This document shows positions 15,833 through 24,216 of a DNA stretch of 64,000 bases, one piece after another. The stretch is from the IMG/VR virus record IMGVR_UViG_3300046517_002304, positions 372,001-436,000 of that record. One strand, 5' to 3'. Position 1 is the stretch's first letter. Every line of letters starts with the position of its first letter. Origin of the DNA: a virus. Both the position numbers and the translations under genes were made by a program. The notes below the pieces were generated by a model. That model had not been told where the DNA came from. It saw only the letters and a list, made by a program, of their open reading frames with translations, and ran no database searches.

Positions 15833-16372
15833 TTACACCATAGGTATCAAATATGCGGCAGGAACAGCATCCGTAAGCCAAACATTGTTAGTAGATAAAT
15901 AAAACTTAAAACCATCATCAAACATTCGCTCTGCTTGTACTTCAAAGATAAATACAGCGCCGCCGTGTCTTTTGCCTACAGCAGTAGCGGTTTCGATAGT
16001 TTCAGATAAATGAACATATTGTCTTGATTGCTTTAATAATCCAAGTCTAAAAATAGAGCCAACAGATAGATCACTTGTGCCATGATACAAAACTTCCGGC
16101 GGCTGAATAGCAGTTAACTGTAAATCAACAGGCAAAGAATGGCCTTGCCGCGCCCTAATTTTTGTTCTACTTGCATTTAATTCATAGCGATTTTTAGTAT
16201 CCTTCTCAACGATATGCATCAATAAACTTTGAGATATGCTAGTTTTTTTAACTAACTCTTCGACAAACGCCCATCCATTTTCATCTAGTGTAAGGCCAAC
16301 TTTACCTGGATTATGCCTAAGAATAAGGCACAGGTATTTCCCTAAGCTAGTAGATGATAGTCCTGCTGCCAT
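15833..16372 (-). CDS. kptA: RNA 2'-phosphotransferase (KptA/Tpt1)
   Basis: 179 aa, full family length. It moves a 2'-phosphate from RNA to NAD+, releasing nicotinamide and ADP-ribose 1'',2''-cyclic phosphate. Signature order: GKYLCLILRHNP (Arg19, His20), GWAFVEELV, KIRARQGHS (about 71-79), VLYHGTS, RQYVHLS, VGKRHGGAVF and NNVWLTDAVP. All expected catalytic Arg/His positions are present. Bacterial KptA has no certain natural RNA target; in this phage it could repair 2'-phosphate RNA ends or reverse a defence modification, and it links to the NAD+ theme at 3.7-7.7 kb. AAAGGAAG precedes the ATG. Confidence 0.95.
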   Translation of the reverse strand: MAAGLSSTSLGKYLCLILRHNPGKVGLTLDENGWAFVEELVKKTSISQSLLMHIVEKDTKNRYELNASRTKIRARQGHSLPVDLQLTAIQPPEVLYHGTSDLSVGSIFRLGLLKQSRQYVHLSETIETATAVGKRHGGAVFIFEVQAERMFDDGFKFYLSTNNVWLTDAVPAAYLIPMV

Positions 16373-16382
16373 TTAACTTCCT

Positions 16383-16877
16383 TTAAATATGATTCAGAAG
16401 AAATCCCGGAACAGCCCCGCGAGTAAGCATAATCTTAGATTCTCCATCCACATCATACTCATTAGCGCAACAATTGCCCAGTTCAGGATAATCGTTGACA
16501 ATTTTCCATATTTTAGTTCCTAAATCGCTCTGCGGAAGCGAAAGATTAATCTTGCAAAGCCTACTGGAAAAATATCCATTACAAACAAAGATATATGGAA
16601 CAATATAATCGCCATCATCATCACTGATAGTTATCGCAGCAAAACGATTGGGTTTATCGTGGCATATCACTTCTTGAACATAATGCAAATATTTTAAAGA
16701 ACCATAAATCAATAATTCATTAACATCGCCATATTCCTCCAAGAACTCAATTTCACTATACTGCGAGTATAGCGGAACTTCGTCAAAGTAATTACGGATG
16801 AAGCGTGTAATCGGCCAATCTAAACCATTGGCGGCTATAACGTCTGTAAATTTATTGCGGCATTCGGGAATCATCAT
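16383..16877 (-). CDS. Hypothetical protein
   Basis: 164 aa, alpha/beta and acidic; two adjacent ATG codons after AAGGAAG. Several Cys residues (NCCANEYD) but no metal motif. No family recognised. Confidence 0.7.
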   Translation of the reverse strand: MMIPECRNKFTDVIAANGLDWPITRFIRNYFDEVPLYSQYSEIEFLEEYGDVNELLIYGSLKYLHYVQEVICHDKPNRFAAITISDDDGDYIVPYIFVCNGYFSSRLCKINLSLPQSDLGTKIWKIVNDYPELGNCCANEYDVDGESKIMLTRGAVPGFLLNHI

Positions 16878-16879
16878 AA

Positions 16880-17248
16880 TTAACTTCCTTTATATAAAGT
16901 GGCCATGAACTCTTCAAGGCTCATATCACTTTTTGTGTTATTACACTTTTTACAAGCCAGCACAATGTTCTTAACGGCATTAGTCCCGCCCTTGCTTAAC
17001 GGAACAACATGATCTTTTGTAAGTTGATTAATCCCAAATTTTTTCAGGCAGTAATAGCATAACCCATTTTGATTTTTATAAACTCGTCTCTTGAACCGAT
17101 CTGCCTTATGTTTTTGTGCTCTACGCTTTTCTTGATTTTTCTTTTTCTTATCCGCGATCTTCTCAAATAAAGCAGCTATATCATCCATTTCCATTACTGG
17201 ATGATATTCCGAATCATATACTCCTGTATAGATCGGTTCAGGAAGCAT
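16880..17248 (-). CDS. HNH endonuclease
   Basis: 122 aa. Basic N-terminal helix, then a classic zinc-bound HNH: CYYC, KDHVVPLSKGG (His of the beta-beta-alpha metal site), AVKNIVLACKKCNN with the second CxxC and final Asn. Probably a free homing or nicking endonuclease. It could equally be a 5-methylcytosine-independent restriction-type HNH. Confidence 0.85.
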   Translation of the reverse strand: MLPEPIYTGVYDSEYHPVMEMDDIAALFEKIADKKKKNQEKRRAQKHKADRFKRRVYKNQNGLCYYCLKKFGINQLTKDHVVPLSKGGTNAVKNIVLACKKCNNTKSDMSLEEFMATLYKGS

Positions 17249-17254
17249 TTCACA

Positions 17255-17506
17255 TTAAGTTAGGTCAATTTGATCGAGGATGTGGGCCGGGAGCCGTAAC
17301 CATTCCTCCAACGAAAAACTAGTTTTCAAATTGTGAACCAGCCGACACTTCCCGCCACGATACCTCAAGCAAAATCCATCGGGAATTTCTTTGAACTTGT
17401 CCAGCCATATTTTTTCCGCAGAATGTTGGTCTGCAATGAACAAGTACGCAATTAAAACAATAGCTGGCCAGAAAACAGATGACAGTATAATAATAGGCAA
17501 TACCAT
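17255..17506 (-). CDS. Single-pass membrane protein
   Basis: 83 aa; an N-terminal hydrophobic segment (MVLPIIILSSVFWPAIVLIA) followed by a soluble domain. TAATG overlap with the upstream gene fixes the start. A competing overlapping frame from 17516 is a shadow. Function unknown. Confidence 0.65.
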   Translation of the reverse strand: MVLPIIILSSVFWPAIVLIAYLFIADQHSAEKIWLDKFKEIPDGFCLRYRGGKCRLVHNLKTSFSLEEWLRLPAHILDQIDLT

Positions 17507-17751
17507 TATCCACCACCCTTTACTCTACGTAAATAAGAAATGAAAACCATTTCCATATATCTCAATAACTTATGCACTTCTTCATTATTAAGATCTGATG
17601 GAAGCCGCAAAGCACCCTCAATAGAATTGCAACTCTTGGTATCGCTAATCATAATAGACGTATACCCTGAGTGCGGGGCTGGCGTACCAATCCGGCAATA
17701 AATGTCGTCAATTTGTTTTTCAATTCTCGTTTGATCATCTAGTGTTTGCAT
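17506..17751 (-). CDS. Small helical protein
   Basis: 81 aa; AGGAGACGTAG precedes the ATG. The second half is a long helix (NNEEVHKLLRYMEMVFISYL). Function unknown. Confidence 0.65.
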   Translation of the reverse strand: MQTLDDQTRIEKQIDDIYCRIGTPAPHSGYTSIMISDTKSCNSIEGALRLPSDLNNEEVHKLLRYMEMVFISYLRRVKGGG

Positions 17752-17773
17752 CTACGTCTCCTAAGTAAAATTG

Positions 17774-17965
17774 TTATTCGGGATAATCCTGTGCCTGTTC
17801 ATCAAGAGACTCTGCATTATAAGTAAGAATCTCTTGAATTTCCGCTCTTAGCTTTTTTGATACCTTCTTAACTGCTCCAATACGGAGCAAATAATCTTCA
17901 AACGCGGAGACAACGATTTTCCCGCCAATAAACTCTGCCAAGTAGTTTACGGTGCTTCTTTTCAT
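17774..17965 (-). CDS. Small helical protein
   Basis: 63 aa from the ATG at 17965, after AAGGACCA and the upstream stop. Acidic C-terminus (SLDEQAQDYPE). Function unknown. Confidence 0.65.
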   Translation of the reverse strand: MKRSTVNYLAEFIGGKIVVSAFEDYLLRIGAVKKVSKKLRAEIQEILTYNAESLDEQAQDYPE

Positions 17966-17966
17966 T

Positions 17967-18254
17967 TCATTGGTCCTTAACATGTTGGATCAAGCTCTCA
18001 ATGTACTGCAAACCAGATAATTTAACCTCTTTAATGGCATTACTTAATGAGGGTAAATTTGCACCATAAGGAGCATTCTGTATTAGGTTAAAAGTACACA
18101 CGGCCATTATACGAGAATTCGGGGATGGACTATAAAGCTGCATCTCATAAGTAGCAGGAACTGATGTAACAGGACGAACAAAAAGATTCTTTCTTTTATA
18201 ATAATTATCAACTTTATTAAAACCATTTCCTGAAAAAAATTGGTCAATTGTCAT
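17967..18254 (-). CDS. Hypothetical protein of the 'GF' family
   Basis: 95 aa; TIDQFFSGNGFNKVDNYYKR carries the helix-NGF-Tyr start and the C-terminal helix ends like the members at 8552 and 8845 (SGLQYIESLIQHVKDQ). ATGA overlap upstream. Function unknown. Confidence 0.72.
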   Translation of the reverse strand: MTIDQFFSGNGFNKVDNYYKRKNLFVRPVTSVPATYEMQLYSPSPNSRIMAVCTFNLIQNAPYGANLPSLSNAIKEVKLSGLQYIESLIQHVKDQ

Positions 18255-18730
18255 GGTCCTAAAATATCCTGTGGTAAATCTACTGAATCTGGAACAAATT
18301 CTCTTGTGTCTTTTTTATGAACTAACCGATAGTATGGACTTGAGAATGGCCAAGAATAAATTCCGCAATACCATTGCTTATACGTAATACGCTCTAGTAA
18401 TAAATGTTCTACGCTGACAAAAGACTTACTCTGCTTAACTCCCCCGCCATCCGCATAGGGAATTTCCATTTCATAAACATCTATTGCTTCATCTTGAAAA
18501 ACTGCCCGGTAATCAATATTCAATGACTGAGTATTTCGAACTTTTGCAATATTAACAACATCAACGTTGCTTATCTCACGCTTACAAGACATCCAACAAC
18601 CAACCCAAATAGAAAAAATAAATGCAACAAATGCAACAGAACCCCACTCATCTATGGGATTTTCTTCTATCGCCAATGCTGCTGAAATGAGGAATAAAAG
18701 CACTATTATGAAAAACAATAGAAAAAGCAT
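18251..18730 (-). CDS. Membrane protein with soluble domain
   Basis: 159 aa; two hydrophobic helices in residues 1-48, then a beta-rich domain of about 105 residues. TTGGAAA precedes the ATG, just after a repeat element. Function unknown. Confidence 0.68.
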   Translation of the reverse strand: MLFLLFFIIVLLFLISAALAIEENPIDEWGSVAFVAFIFSIWVGCWMSCKREISNVDVVNIAKVRNTQSLNIDYRAVFQDEAIDVYEMEIPYADGGGVKQSKSFVSVEHLLLERITYKQWYCGIYSWPFSSPYYRLVHKKDTREFVPDSVDLPQDILGP

Positions 18731-18743
18731 CGATGGTTTCCAA

Positions 18744-18754
18744 ATGGATAACTA
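18744..18754 (-). repeat. Intercistronic repeat element
   Basis: ATGGATAACTA on the plus strand in the 66-base gap downstream of the phosphoesterase gene; no gene is visible in the gap. Confidence 0.8.
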
Positions 18755-18796
18755 GGTTCCTAAAGAATCCGACCGCTGATTATACCATAAATAGAA

Positions 18797-19477
18797 TCAG
18801 CCGTCAATCAATTTTATTGATAAATCCTCGGAGATATCAAAAACAAACGGCTTATTCATAGGCGTATATCTCTCATTTACAAGAGACGCATTAACGACAA
18901 TGGTTTTGCCGCGCAGCCTAAGTCCCCTTCCAGAGTGGATATGACCGTTCACGGCCACTAATGGCTGTATCTCATCAATTTTTTTCAGCAAAGACTTACT
19001 GCCTACTTGCTCGGGAACCGAACCCTCGTCATGTGCAATAGTCGTATCGCCATAACCGTAAGGAGGGCCATGCGTGACCAGAATATGGCAATCTGGAATC
19101 TGATTATATTTTTTATCTAAATCAGGCTCATCAAGATTAAACGCCCAATCGTAGAATCTTCTCTGCCATGGCGAGAAGTAAAATACGATCCCGTCAATTT
19201 CGCACCAGTTATCAGTGTAAAATTTACACTTAATGTCCGTTGGAACTAGATGAGGCGCAATCTCACCAATGAAGTCGTGATTTCCCCAGCAGGCGACTGC
19301 TCGTTTAACTGGCTGAGCATCCAGCCAATCCCTAAAGTCGCTATTCAGCCACGCCATTTGCTTGTGTATATCATGCATCCCGCGCGGCACTATATCACCT
19401 GCGATTACCAAAACATCGCATTCTGGAATATTAATAAGGTATCCATGAATATCAGATATAAATGCAATTCTAATCAT
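18797..19477 (-). CDS. Calcineurin-like metallophosphoesterase
   Basis: 226 aa from the ATG at 19477 (ATGA with the upstream stop). All metal motifs are present: ISDIHG (Asp9, His11), VIAGDIV (Asp28), WGNHDF (Asn/His near 66), VTHGPP and NGHIHSGRG. The compact size and HGPP fit the UPF0046/MPPED-like branch, which hydrolyses phosphodiesters such as cyclic nucleotides. In a phage it might degrade a defence second messenger; the substrate is unknown. Confidence 0.87.
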   Translation of the reverse strand: MIRIAFISDIHGYLINIPECDVLVIAGDIVPRGMHDIHKQMAWLNSDFRDWLDAQPVKRAVACWGNHDFIGEIAPHLVPTDIKCKFYTDNWCEIDGIVFYFSPWQRRFYDWAFNLDEPDLDKKYNQIPDCHILVTHGPPYGYGDTTIAHDEGSVPEQVGSKSLLKKIDEIQPLVAVNGHIHSGRGLRLRGKTIVVNASLVNERYTPMNKPFVFDISEDLSIKLIDG

Positions 19478-20043
19478 TTTTTCCATTTCTCAATGTACGA
19501 TTCTGCATCTTCCATAGTTTTAAATATATGATCATTTATCAAATCGGCAGATGGAACCACAATACTTATATGCTTCCTCCGTTCACCATAACCGGATACA
19601 TATAGCCTACCAGGCAGTTCAAATATCTGCATATCAGATATAATAAAAGGTCTAGGTTTTATCCTACGTGTAATTTGCCAAACTTTTGATCCTAGCTTAA
19701 TATAATCAGGTAAATGAAGCTGGTTTACTATCTCCTTACAGTACTTGCCGATATCGATATAATCATTAAGAATATCTAAAGCAAATTGCTCTTCATCGAT
19801 ATGAGTACCATTAATCAATTTAAGATCACTCTCAATAGAATTAAAATTATCAAAAATGCTACACCCAGGATCATATCCTATTTCTTGAGCACTCCAACTT
19901 ACTATCTGATGCACTAATGTAACCGCCTTATTCGTCGGATATCTTTTTTGTAAAAAATAACAACCAACAATCAAAGATTCATAATCTCTATCACTGGAAT
20001 AATGTAGTTTATTGTTATTAATATAAAAAGATTGATTTTTCAC
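19474..20043 (-). CDS. Hypothetical protein
   Basis: 189 aa, mixed alpha/beta, Ile- and Tyr-rich. Ends in a helix (DHIFKTMEDAESYIEKWKK). Coupled with the phosphoesterase by ATGA. No family recognised. Confidence 0.7.
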   Translation of the reverse strand: MKNQSFYINNNKLHYSSDRDYESLIVGCYFLQKRYPTNKAVTLVHQIVSWSAQEIGYDPGCSIFDNFNSIESDLKLINGTHIDEEQFALDILNDYIDIGKYCKEIVNQLHLPDYIKLGSKVWQITRRIKPRPFIISDMQIFELPGRLYVSGYGERRKHISIVVPSADLINDHIFKTMEDAESYIEKWKK

Positions 20044-20195
20044 GTTAAATACTCCTGGTTTAAAATGATCAAAGTGGCTAAATCTATGCTTCCCTTAACC
20101 TCGCATACTTCATGAATTTTATTTAATAAACGCGCATGGCTTGTTAGCGTGCGCCTAAGATATCTTATTTCTATGAGATTGTCAATCTCATTCAT
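20040..20195 (-). CDS. Small helical protein
   Basis: 51 aa from the ATG at 20195, which follows AGAAGAAAG; an in-frame ATG at 20222 gives 60 aa. Shares the pattern helix-G-(S/V)-I-x-x-(A/S)-x-L-I with the gene at 20212, so the pair may be tandem paralogues. Function unknown. Confidence 0.6.
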   Translation of the reverse strand: MNEIDNLIEIRYLRRTLTSHARLLNKIHEVCEVKGSIDLATLIILNQEYLT

Positions 20196-20211
20196 AATAC
20201 TTTCTTCTGTT

Positions 20212-20484
20212 TCACGTATCATCTGTTAATATACCATGTTCGCTTAAAAGCGTAATCAAAAGGCTGGCGGTTATAACGCCATCATTCTGAAGAATATTAA
20301 TCAACTTAGTTATTAACTGAAGATAATTAAGGTGAACTACTTCTGTGATTTCTGCCTCTTCGGTCAATTCATTTATCTGTGTATAGGCCCTTATTAGTCT
20401 ATCATTAAGATAGACTCTATCCTGCCCAATATCATTGAGCCGGGACTTCAGCCTTTTTAAAACAGCCTGATTAGTAGCCGTCAT
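20212..20484 (-). CDS. Small helical protein
   Basis: 90 aa from the ATG at 20484, set by a TAATG overlap with the small gene upstream. Helical, ending NDGVITASLLITLLSEHG. Function unknown. Confidence 0.65.
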   Translation of the reverse strand: MTATNQAVLKRLKSRLNDIGQDRVYLNDRLIRAYTQINELTEEAEITEVVHLNYLQLITKLINILQNDGVITASLLITLLSEHGILTDDT

Positions 20485-20663
20485 TAGATTCTCTTGAGTT
20501 CTTCCACTATGTTCCATAGCTTGGGGCCATAATTAATAAGTCCCTCCCATTGGCAATATTCTGAAAACATTTTTCTAATATCCATCTGAAGAATATCTTC
20601 ATCAGAATGACTGCGCTCATGTAGAGCGTCTAGGACTTCTTCAGGAATGTCTGAAAGCTTCAT
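20484..20663 (-). CDS. Small hypothetical protein
   Basis: 59 aa, read directly: ATG 20661-20663, TAA 20484-20486. Acidic and helical (MKLSDIPEEVLDALHERS at the start). TAATG coupling to the next gene supports it. Function unknown. Confidence 0.6.
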   Translation of the reverse strand: MKLSDIPEEVLDALHERSHSDEDILQMDIRKMFSEYCQWEGLINYGPKLWNIVEELKRI

Positions 20664-20742
20664 GGTTTTATTTTCAGCAACAGGACCAAGGAATGAGATT
20701 AAAAAATACCTTCCTATCGCACATCAAAACATAATGATTAAT

Positions 20743-20877
20743 TCATTCGCCAGTTATATGATCAAAAGTTGTTCTGCCGTCAAAAACTTCAACTAGTGGC
20801 GATCCACAAAGAACGCAAAACTTAGCGCCTTCTTTATGTGGCGAATAATAATGCAGGACTTTTTCAATCTTTTGCAT
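20743..20877 (-). CDS. Mini zinc-knuckle protein
   Basis: 44 aa, ATG 20875-20877, TGA 20743-20745. A single CVLCGSP knuckle plus later His could bind zinc alone or as a dimer. Starts 3 bases after the upstream gene's stop. The following 80 bases hold no convincing gene. Confidence 0.55.
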   Translation of the reverse strand: MQKIEKVLHYYSPHKEGAKFCVLCGSPLVEVFDGRTTFDHITGE

Positions 20878-20879
20878 GA

Positions 20880-21230
20880 TTAAAAGTAATCTCGTAGATT
20901 GTCAACAATAGGAAGGTATCCATTAAGTCGCAATAGTTTTTTAACCGCGTTATAAGCATCGTGAACATCTTCATTATCGCTACAGCATCCGCCGCCGGAA
21001 TCACTATGCTGATTCCTTAACTCAAAAGCTTCACATAACGCATCATCCTTGTCCCGCAACGGATTCGCTGAATTGAAGCCGCAAAGGTGGATTGAATCAT
21101 CAACCCCTGGAACTTTCAGAATCACCAACGATGTATCGTAATCACCGCCAGCTTCATCAGAAGTTATTACAAGATGAGGCAGGGCATCCTGCAACCACTT
21201 CTTAATTCCATCTGTGTTCCAATGAACCAT
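20880..21230 (-). CDS. Hypothetical protein
   Basis: 116 aa from the ATG at 21230, preceded by AAGGAAC right after the upstream stop. Asp-rich with GGGCCSDNED. Function unknown. Confidence 0.7.
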   Translation of the reverse strand: MVHWNTDGIKKWLQDALPHLVITSDEAGGDYDTSLVILKVPGVDDSIHLCGFNSANPLRDKDDALCEAFELRNQHSDSGGGCCSDNEDVHDAYNAVKKLLRLNGYLPIVDNLRDYF

Positions 21231-21241
21231 ATTCTTGTTCC

Positions 21242-21679
21242 TTAGAGAAGGATGGATTCCACGGCAGAAACCTTGCTTTCCTGCTTCGTCTTTTCGGCCT
21301 TTGCCATGTTCCAAACCTGAAGGATCTGGGAAACGCGATGAGGAGCAAACCCGTAAACTTCAACATGATCCGTCTTGAAGTAGAGAGCTGAGCGAACGAT
21401 GAACTTAGCCATCACTTCTTCCATGGACTGCGGCAGTTCATGCTCCTGATGATGAATATCCAGATCATGATTCAATCGACGACCGCGAGTCTTCAGTCCG
21501 TTTGCACGGCCAGCAGCACGCTTCGCACCTTCAATCGGATCAAACTTATCCATCTTGTACTTGCACTTGGTCCAGCCGATTCGGACCTTATTGTCCCCTT
21601 CGTCACCAATGGCGACCATCGTACCAACTCTGAGAGGCGTGCCGGTGCGCTTCCTCACATGTTCTGCGATTGACTTCAT
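21242..21679 (-). CDS. Hypothetical protein, higher GC than neighbours
   Basis: 145 aa beginning MKSIAEHVRKRTGTPLRVG, then an SH3-like strand stretch and a basic helical region (GAKRAAGRANGLKTRGRR). Codon use is visibly richer in G and C than the flanking genes, as in the SPFH gene, which may mean high expression or separate origin. Function unknown. Confidence 0.72.
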   Translation of the reverse strand: MKSIAEHVRKRTGTPLRVGTMVAIGDEGDNKVRIGWTKCKYKMDKFDPIEGAKRAAGRANGLKTRGRRLNHDLDIHHQEHELPQSMEEVMAKFIVRSALYFKTDHVEVYGFAPHRVSQILQVWNMAKAEKTKQESKVSAVESILL

Positions 21680-21891
21680 GATTTCTCCTTGTTTGTAGAA
21701 TGCTTGCTGCTAGGTCTTGGTGTCCAAATGTCAATACCTTGTTCATAGCAAAAAACTCGCCACTCTAAAACTTCTGGTGGAACATGATTTATTTCAAAAT
21801 CTTCTAATGTTGTATTTAGCGGGACAACATTAATGCTAATGTTTTCTTCTTGCTCGCACCAAAATAGGTTCTCTTCATCATAAAGGTTCAT
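21676..21891 (-). CDS. Small acidic protein
   Basis: 71 aa; coupled by ATGA to the downstream gene. N-terminal half is acidic (MNLYDEENLFWCEQEEN). Function unknown. Confidence 0.65.
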   Translation of the reverse strand: MNLYDEENLFWCEQEENISINVVPLNTTLEDFEINHVPPEVLEWRVFCYEQGIDIWTPRPSSKHSTNKEKS

Positions 21892-21899
21892 AAATCTTT

Positions 21900-21911
21900 A
21901 TGGATAACTAA
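21900..21911 (-). repeat. Intercistronic repeat element
   Basis: ATGGATAACTAA on the plus strand, filling the gap between two genes. Confidence 0.8.
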
Positions 21912-22388
21912 CTATTCCCAGTCGTCCTCATACTCAAAATCAATACTATTGTTCGTTCGCTCTTCCTCAGGAAAATCATGGGGGAATACTCTACCGCGAA
22001 CTATATCGTTAACGCCAGGAAAATGCTTCTCTAATTCACCAGAAAAGAACTTAGCCTTGCCTACACCGCATTGATAGATCAATATCCCTAAACAATTCGG
22101 ATGATAACTCTTAAAATGCTTCAGGTAGTCATACTTAGTGGGACTTGGAGTTACGGCGATAGTGTTAATCCCGCCAAATGTCTTATCAAGTAAACCAAGC
22201 AGCTTTGCAGTCGTCCAACGAGGCTCTCCCTTACGGAAGGTCGGAAACCCATCAATCAAAAAGCGCAAAAAGAAATTGCCAATTTCAATTGCCGAAGAAC
22301 TGCCGATAGCATGAAAGAAATTCTCTGTAGGATATAAAGTAATAGCGCACGGAGCACCTTCCACATAAATGATTACCGGCTTTGTCAT
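21912..22388 (-). CDS. Hypothetical protein
   Basis: 158 aa, compact alpha/beta (GAPCAITLYPTENFFHAIGS) with an acidic tail (SIDFEYEDDWE). AAGGAAAAATGC precedes the ATG. No family recognised. Confidence 0.7.
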   Translation of the reverse strand: MTKPVIIYVEGAPCAITLYPTENFFHAIGSSSAIEIGNFFLRFLIDGFPTFRKGEPRWTTAKLLGLLDKTFGGINTIAVTPSPTKYDYLKHFKSYHPNCLGILIYQCGVGKAKFFSGELEKHFPGVNDIVRGRVFPHDFPEEERTNNSIDFEYEDDWE

Positions 22389-22416
22389 GCATTTTTCCTT
22401 CGGGGCAATGATTGTT

Positions 22417-22428
22417 ATGGATAACTAA
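22417..22428 (-). repeat. Intercistronic repeat element
   Basis: ATGGATAACTAA on the plus strand; overlaps the stop of the gene at 22425. Confidence 0.8.
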
Positions 22429-22805
22429 TAATCAAAAGTTTGCACAACTTCATCATCTTCAATCGCGTCGGTAAATCCCCAATCATCCAAAAAATCTTGC
22501 AGGTCTTGTTTCTTATCTGCGCAAAACGTAGTAGTTTCTCCGTTGCCCGCGACATACTCATCTTCGTTAATATAAACAACCCTTTTTTTGCCTTTAATTA
22601 AAGGGATTCCGCCTAGCTTCTTTTTCTTCCCTATATCAGCGCAACCATTCTCAAGATCATAGACCCATCCGTGAATGGTATGCGATGTACCATAAAACTG
22701 ATCGTCAAGGAATTCACGTAGATTAACATTCAAATTCGGCGGAAGACGATCCCTATCGCCGCCCGCAAAAACAGTTGCTTTAAATGGAACTACGTCTGCA
22801 CTCAT
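22425..22805 (-). CDS. Hypothetical protein, tandem paralogue 2
   Basis: 126 aa. SADVVPFKATVFAGGDRD, LNVNLREFLDD and YINEDEYVAGNGETTTFC align along their whole length with the upstream gene at 22816, so this is a tandem duplicate. AAGGAGCAGAAC precedes the ATG. Function unknown. Confidence 0.75.
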   Translation of the reverse strand: MSADVVPFKATVFAGGDRDRLPPNLNVNLREFLDDQFYGTSHTIHGWVYDLENGCADIGKKKKLGGIPLIKGKKRVVYINEDEYVAGNGETTTFCADKKQDLQDFLDDWGFTDAIEDDEVVQTFDY

Positions 22806-22815
22806 GTTCTGCTCC

Positions 22816-23205
22816 TTAATCGGTCATGTGAACTTTTTTATTACGCTCAATAATGTCATCAAAACCCCAATCATTACAAAACTCTATTAACGACTCTTCG
22901 TTATTAGAGCAAAAAGTACTAGTTTCTCCACCCACATTAGAATACTCATGCTCATTAACATAATAAACAGTTTTATCTCCCTTTACGAAAGGTGTGCCAT
23001 GTAATCTTTTATTTTTCCCAAGCATAGGAAATTTATTATAATCAAACTTCCACTCTTTTATCGCCCCTACATACTCATCCTCGCATATCAAATCCAAAAA
23101 TACCTTAAGGTTAACGTTTGCGGTATCCGGCGGATGATTCGTATCTCCATCAACCAATGGCGTTATTTTAAATGGAACAACGTCTGAAGTGGCATGTCTT
23201 CCCAT
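22816..23205 (-). CDS. Hypothetical protein, tandem paralogue 1
   Basis: 129 aa from the ATG at 23205, one base after the nucleotidyltransferase stop. TSDVVPFKITPLVDGDTN, NVNLKVFLD and YVNEHEYSNVGGETSTFC match the gene at 22425. Function unknown. Confidence 0.75.
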   Translation of the reverse strand: MGRHATSDVVPFKITPLVDGDTNHPPDTANVNLKVFLDLICEDEYVGAIKEWKFDYNKFPMLGKNKRLHGTPFVKGDKTVYYVNEHEYSNVGGETSTFCSNNEESLIEFCNDWGFDDIIERNKKVHMTD

Positions 23206-23206
23206 T

Positions 23207-24214
23207 TTAGCACCTTGCGAGAAATTGCTGTTTGACATCATCGATAGAATTATCAAAAACAAAATCCAAATATTCGTTCTTATTGCTAAAGGACTTAATA
23301 AACTTCTCTATGGCATCGCCTAAATCTTTACCGTTCTTTCCACTCCATTGTGAAGCTAGCTCGCCATTAAACTTAGATTTAATCAATTTGCTTCTTTCAT
23401 AACCTATCTTGGCTAACTCCAATTCGCCTTTAAGGTGAGGAAAAGCAACTATGATCATCGGCAGATAAGAATTTTTCTTATCATCAAACTGATACTGAGA
23501 ATACTTATGTTTATTAACTTCCAGCCATTCCAAGAAATACTTGTACGTATTTCTCTTTTTATTTCTGGTTCTGTTGGCCGTGTTCAGATTTTCATACTTG
23601 AACTTGTCCGCGTTAAAATGCCTGCCACGACAAACCCAATCAAACATTTCTTCCAAGGTATCAAAACCATTCTGGAAATGCTTATAGTCAAACCCGCAAA
23701 AATTCAATATCTCTTCTGGGTTTTTACTCAGGCAAACATCCCGCAAGATATGCGTATTATTAGCGCCATCTTCAATATGCTCTGGCCTAATGGTAAAAAA
23801 TAGCCCCATGTGACCATATTTCAGGCCGATAGAGTGGAAAGACCTGCCGCAAAGATTTCCAGCATCGTTCCAAGAGTAATACGCCAAAGCAATATCAAAA
23901 TCATCTGGACGAACGTAAATAAAATCTATCTGGAAGTCTTTATATGGGAAAGAGTAGCATTCCCCATTATGGATTGGGTCTACATTGAAAAGTTTTTGTA
24001 TAACTTCTCTAGGATTAACATCATCATAAGATTTAATTAAAATATCGGCATCGCCAAAATCTGGCTTGCTGCGATATGATGGAATTACAATATAATCGTC
24101 TTTATGATACCGTAGTTGTAAACCATACTCAATTTCAGAAGTAATCTGCCTATATTCTTCGGCGGATATACGTCTAGGCTCAATGCCGAAAGCACGAATT
24201 GCACGACCGCCCAT
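23207..24214 (-). CDS. Nucleotidyltransferase (pol-beta-like fold)
   Basis: 335 aa. FGDADILIKS (two metal-binding Asp) and FQIDFIYVRP (third Asp) are the pol-beta-superfamily active site, with a G-rich start (GGRAIRAFGI). The C-terminal 200 residues are helical and charged. It would transfer a nucleotide to an RNA, protein or small molecule. Candidates include tRNA-end enzymes, MenA-like toxins and antibiotic-type transferases; none can be chosen from sequence. Confidence 0.75.
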   Translation of the reverse strand: MGGRAIRAFGIEPRRISAEEYRQITSEIEYGLQLRYHKDDYIVIPSYRSKPDFGDADILIKSYDDVNPREVIQKLFNVDPIHNGECYSFPYKDFQIDFIYVRPDDFDIALAYYSWNDAGNLCGRSFHSIGLKYGHMGLFFTIRPEHIEDGANNTHILRDVCLSKNPEEILNFCGFDYKHFQNGFDTLEEMFDWVCRGRHFNADKFKYENLNTANRTRNKKRNTYKYFLEWLEVNKHKYSQYQFDDKKNSYLPMIIVAFPHLKGELELAKIGYERSKLIKSKFNGELASQWSGKNGKDLGDAIEKFIKSFSNKNEYLDFVFDNSIDDVKQQFLARC

Positions 24215-24216
24215 GG

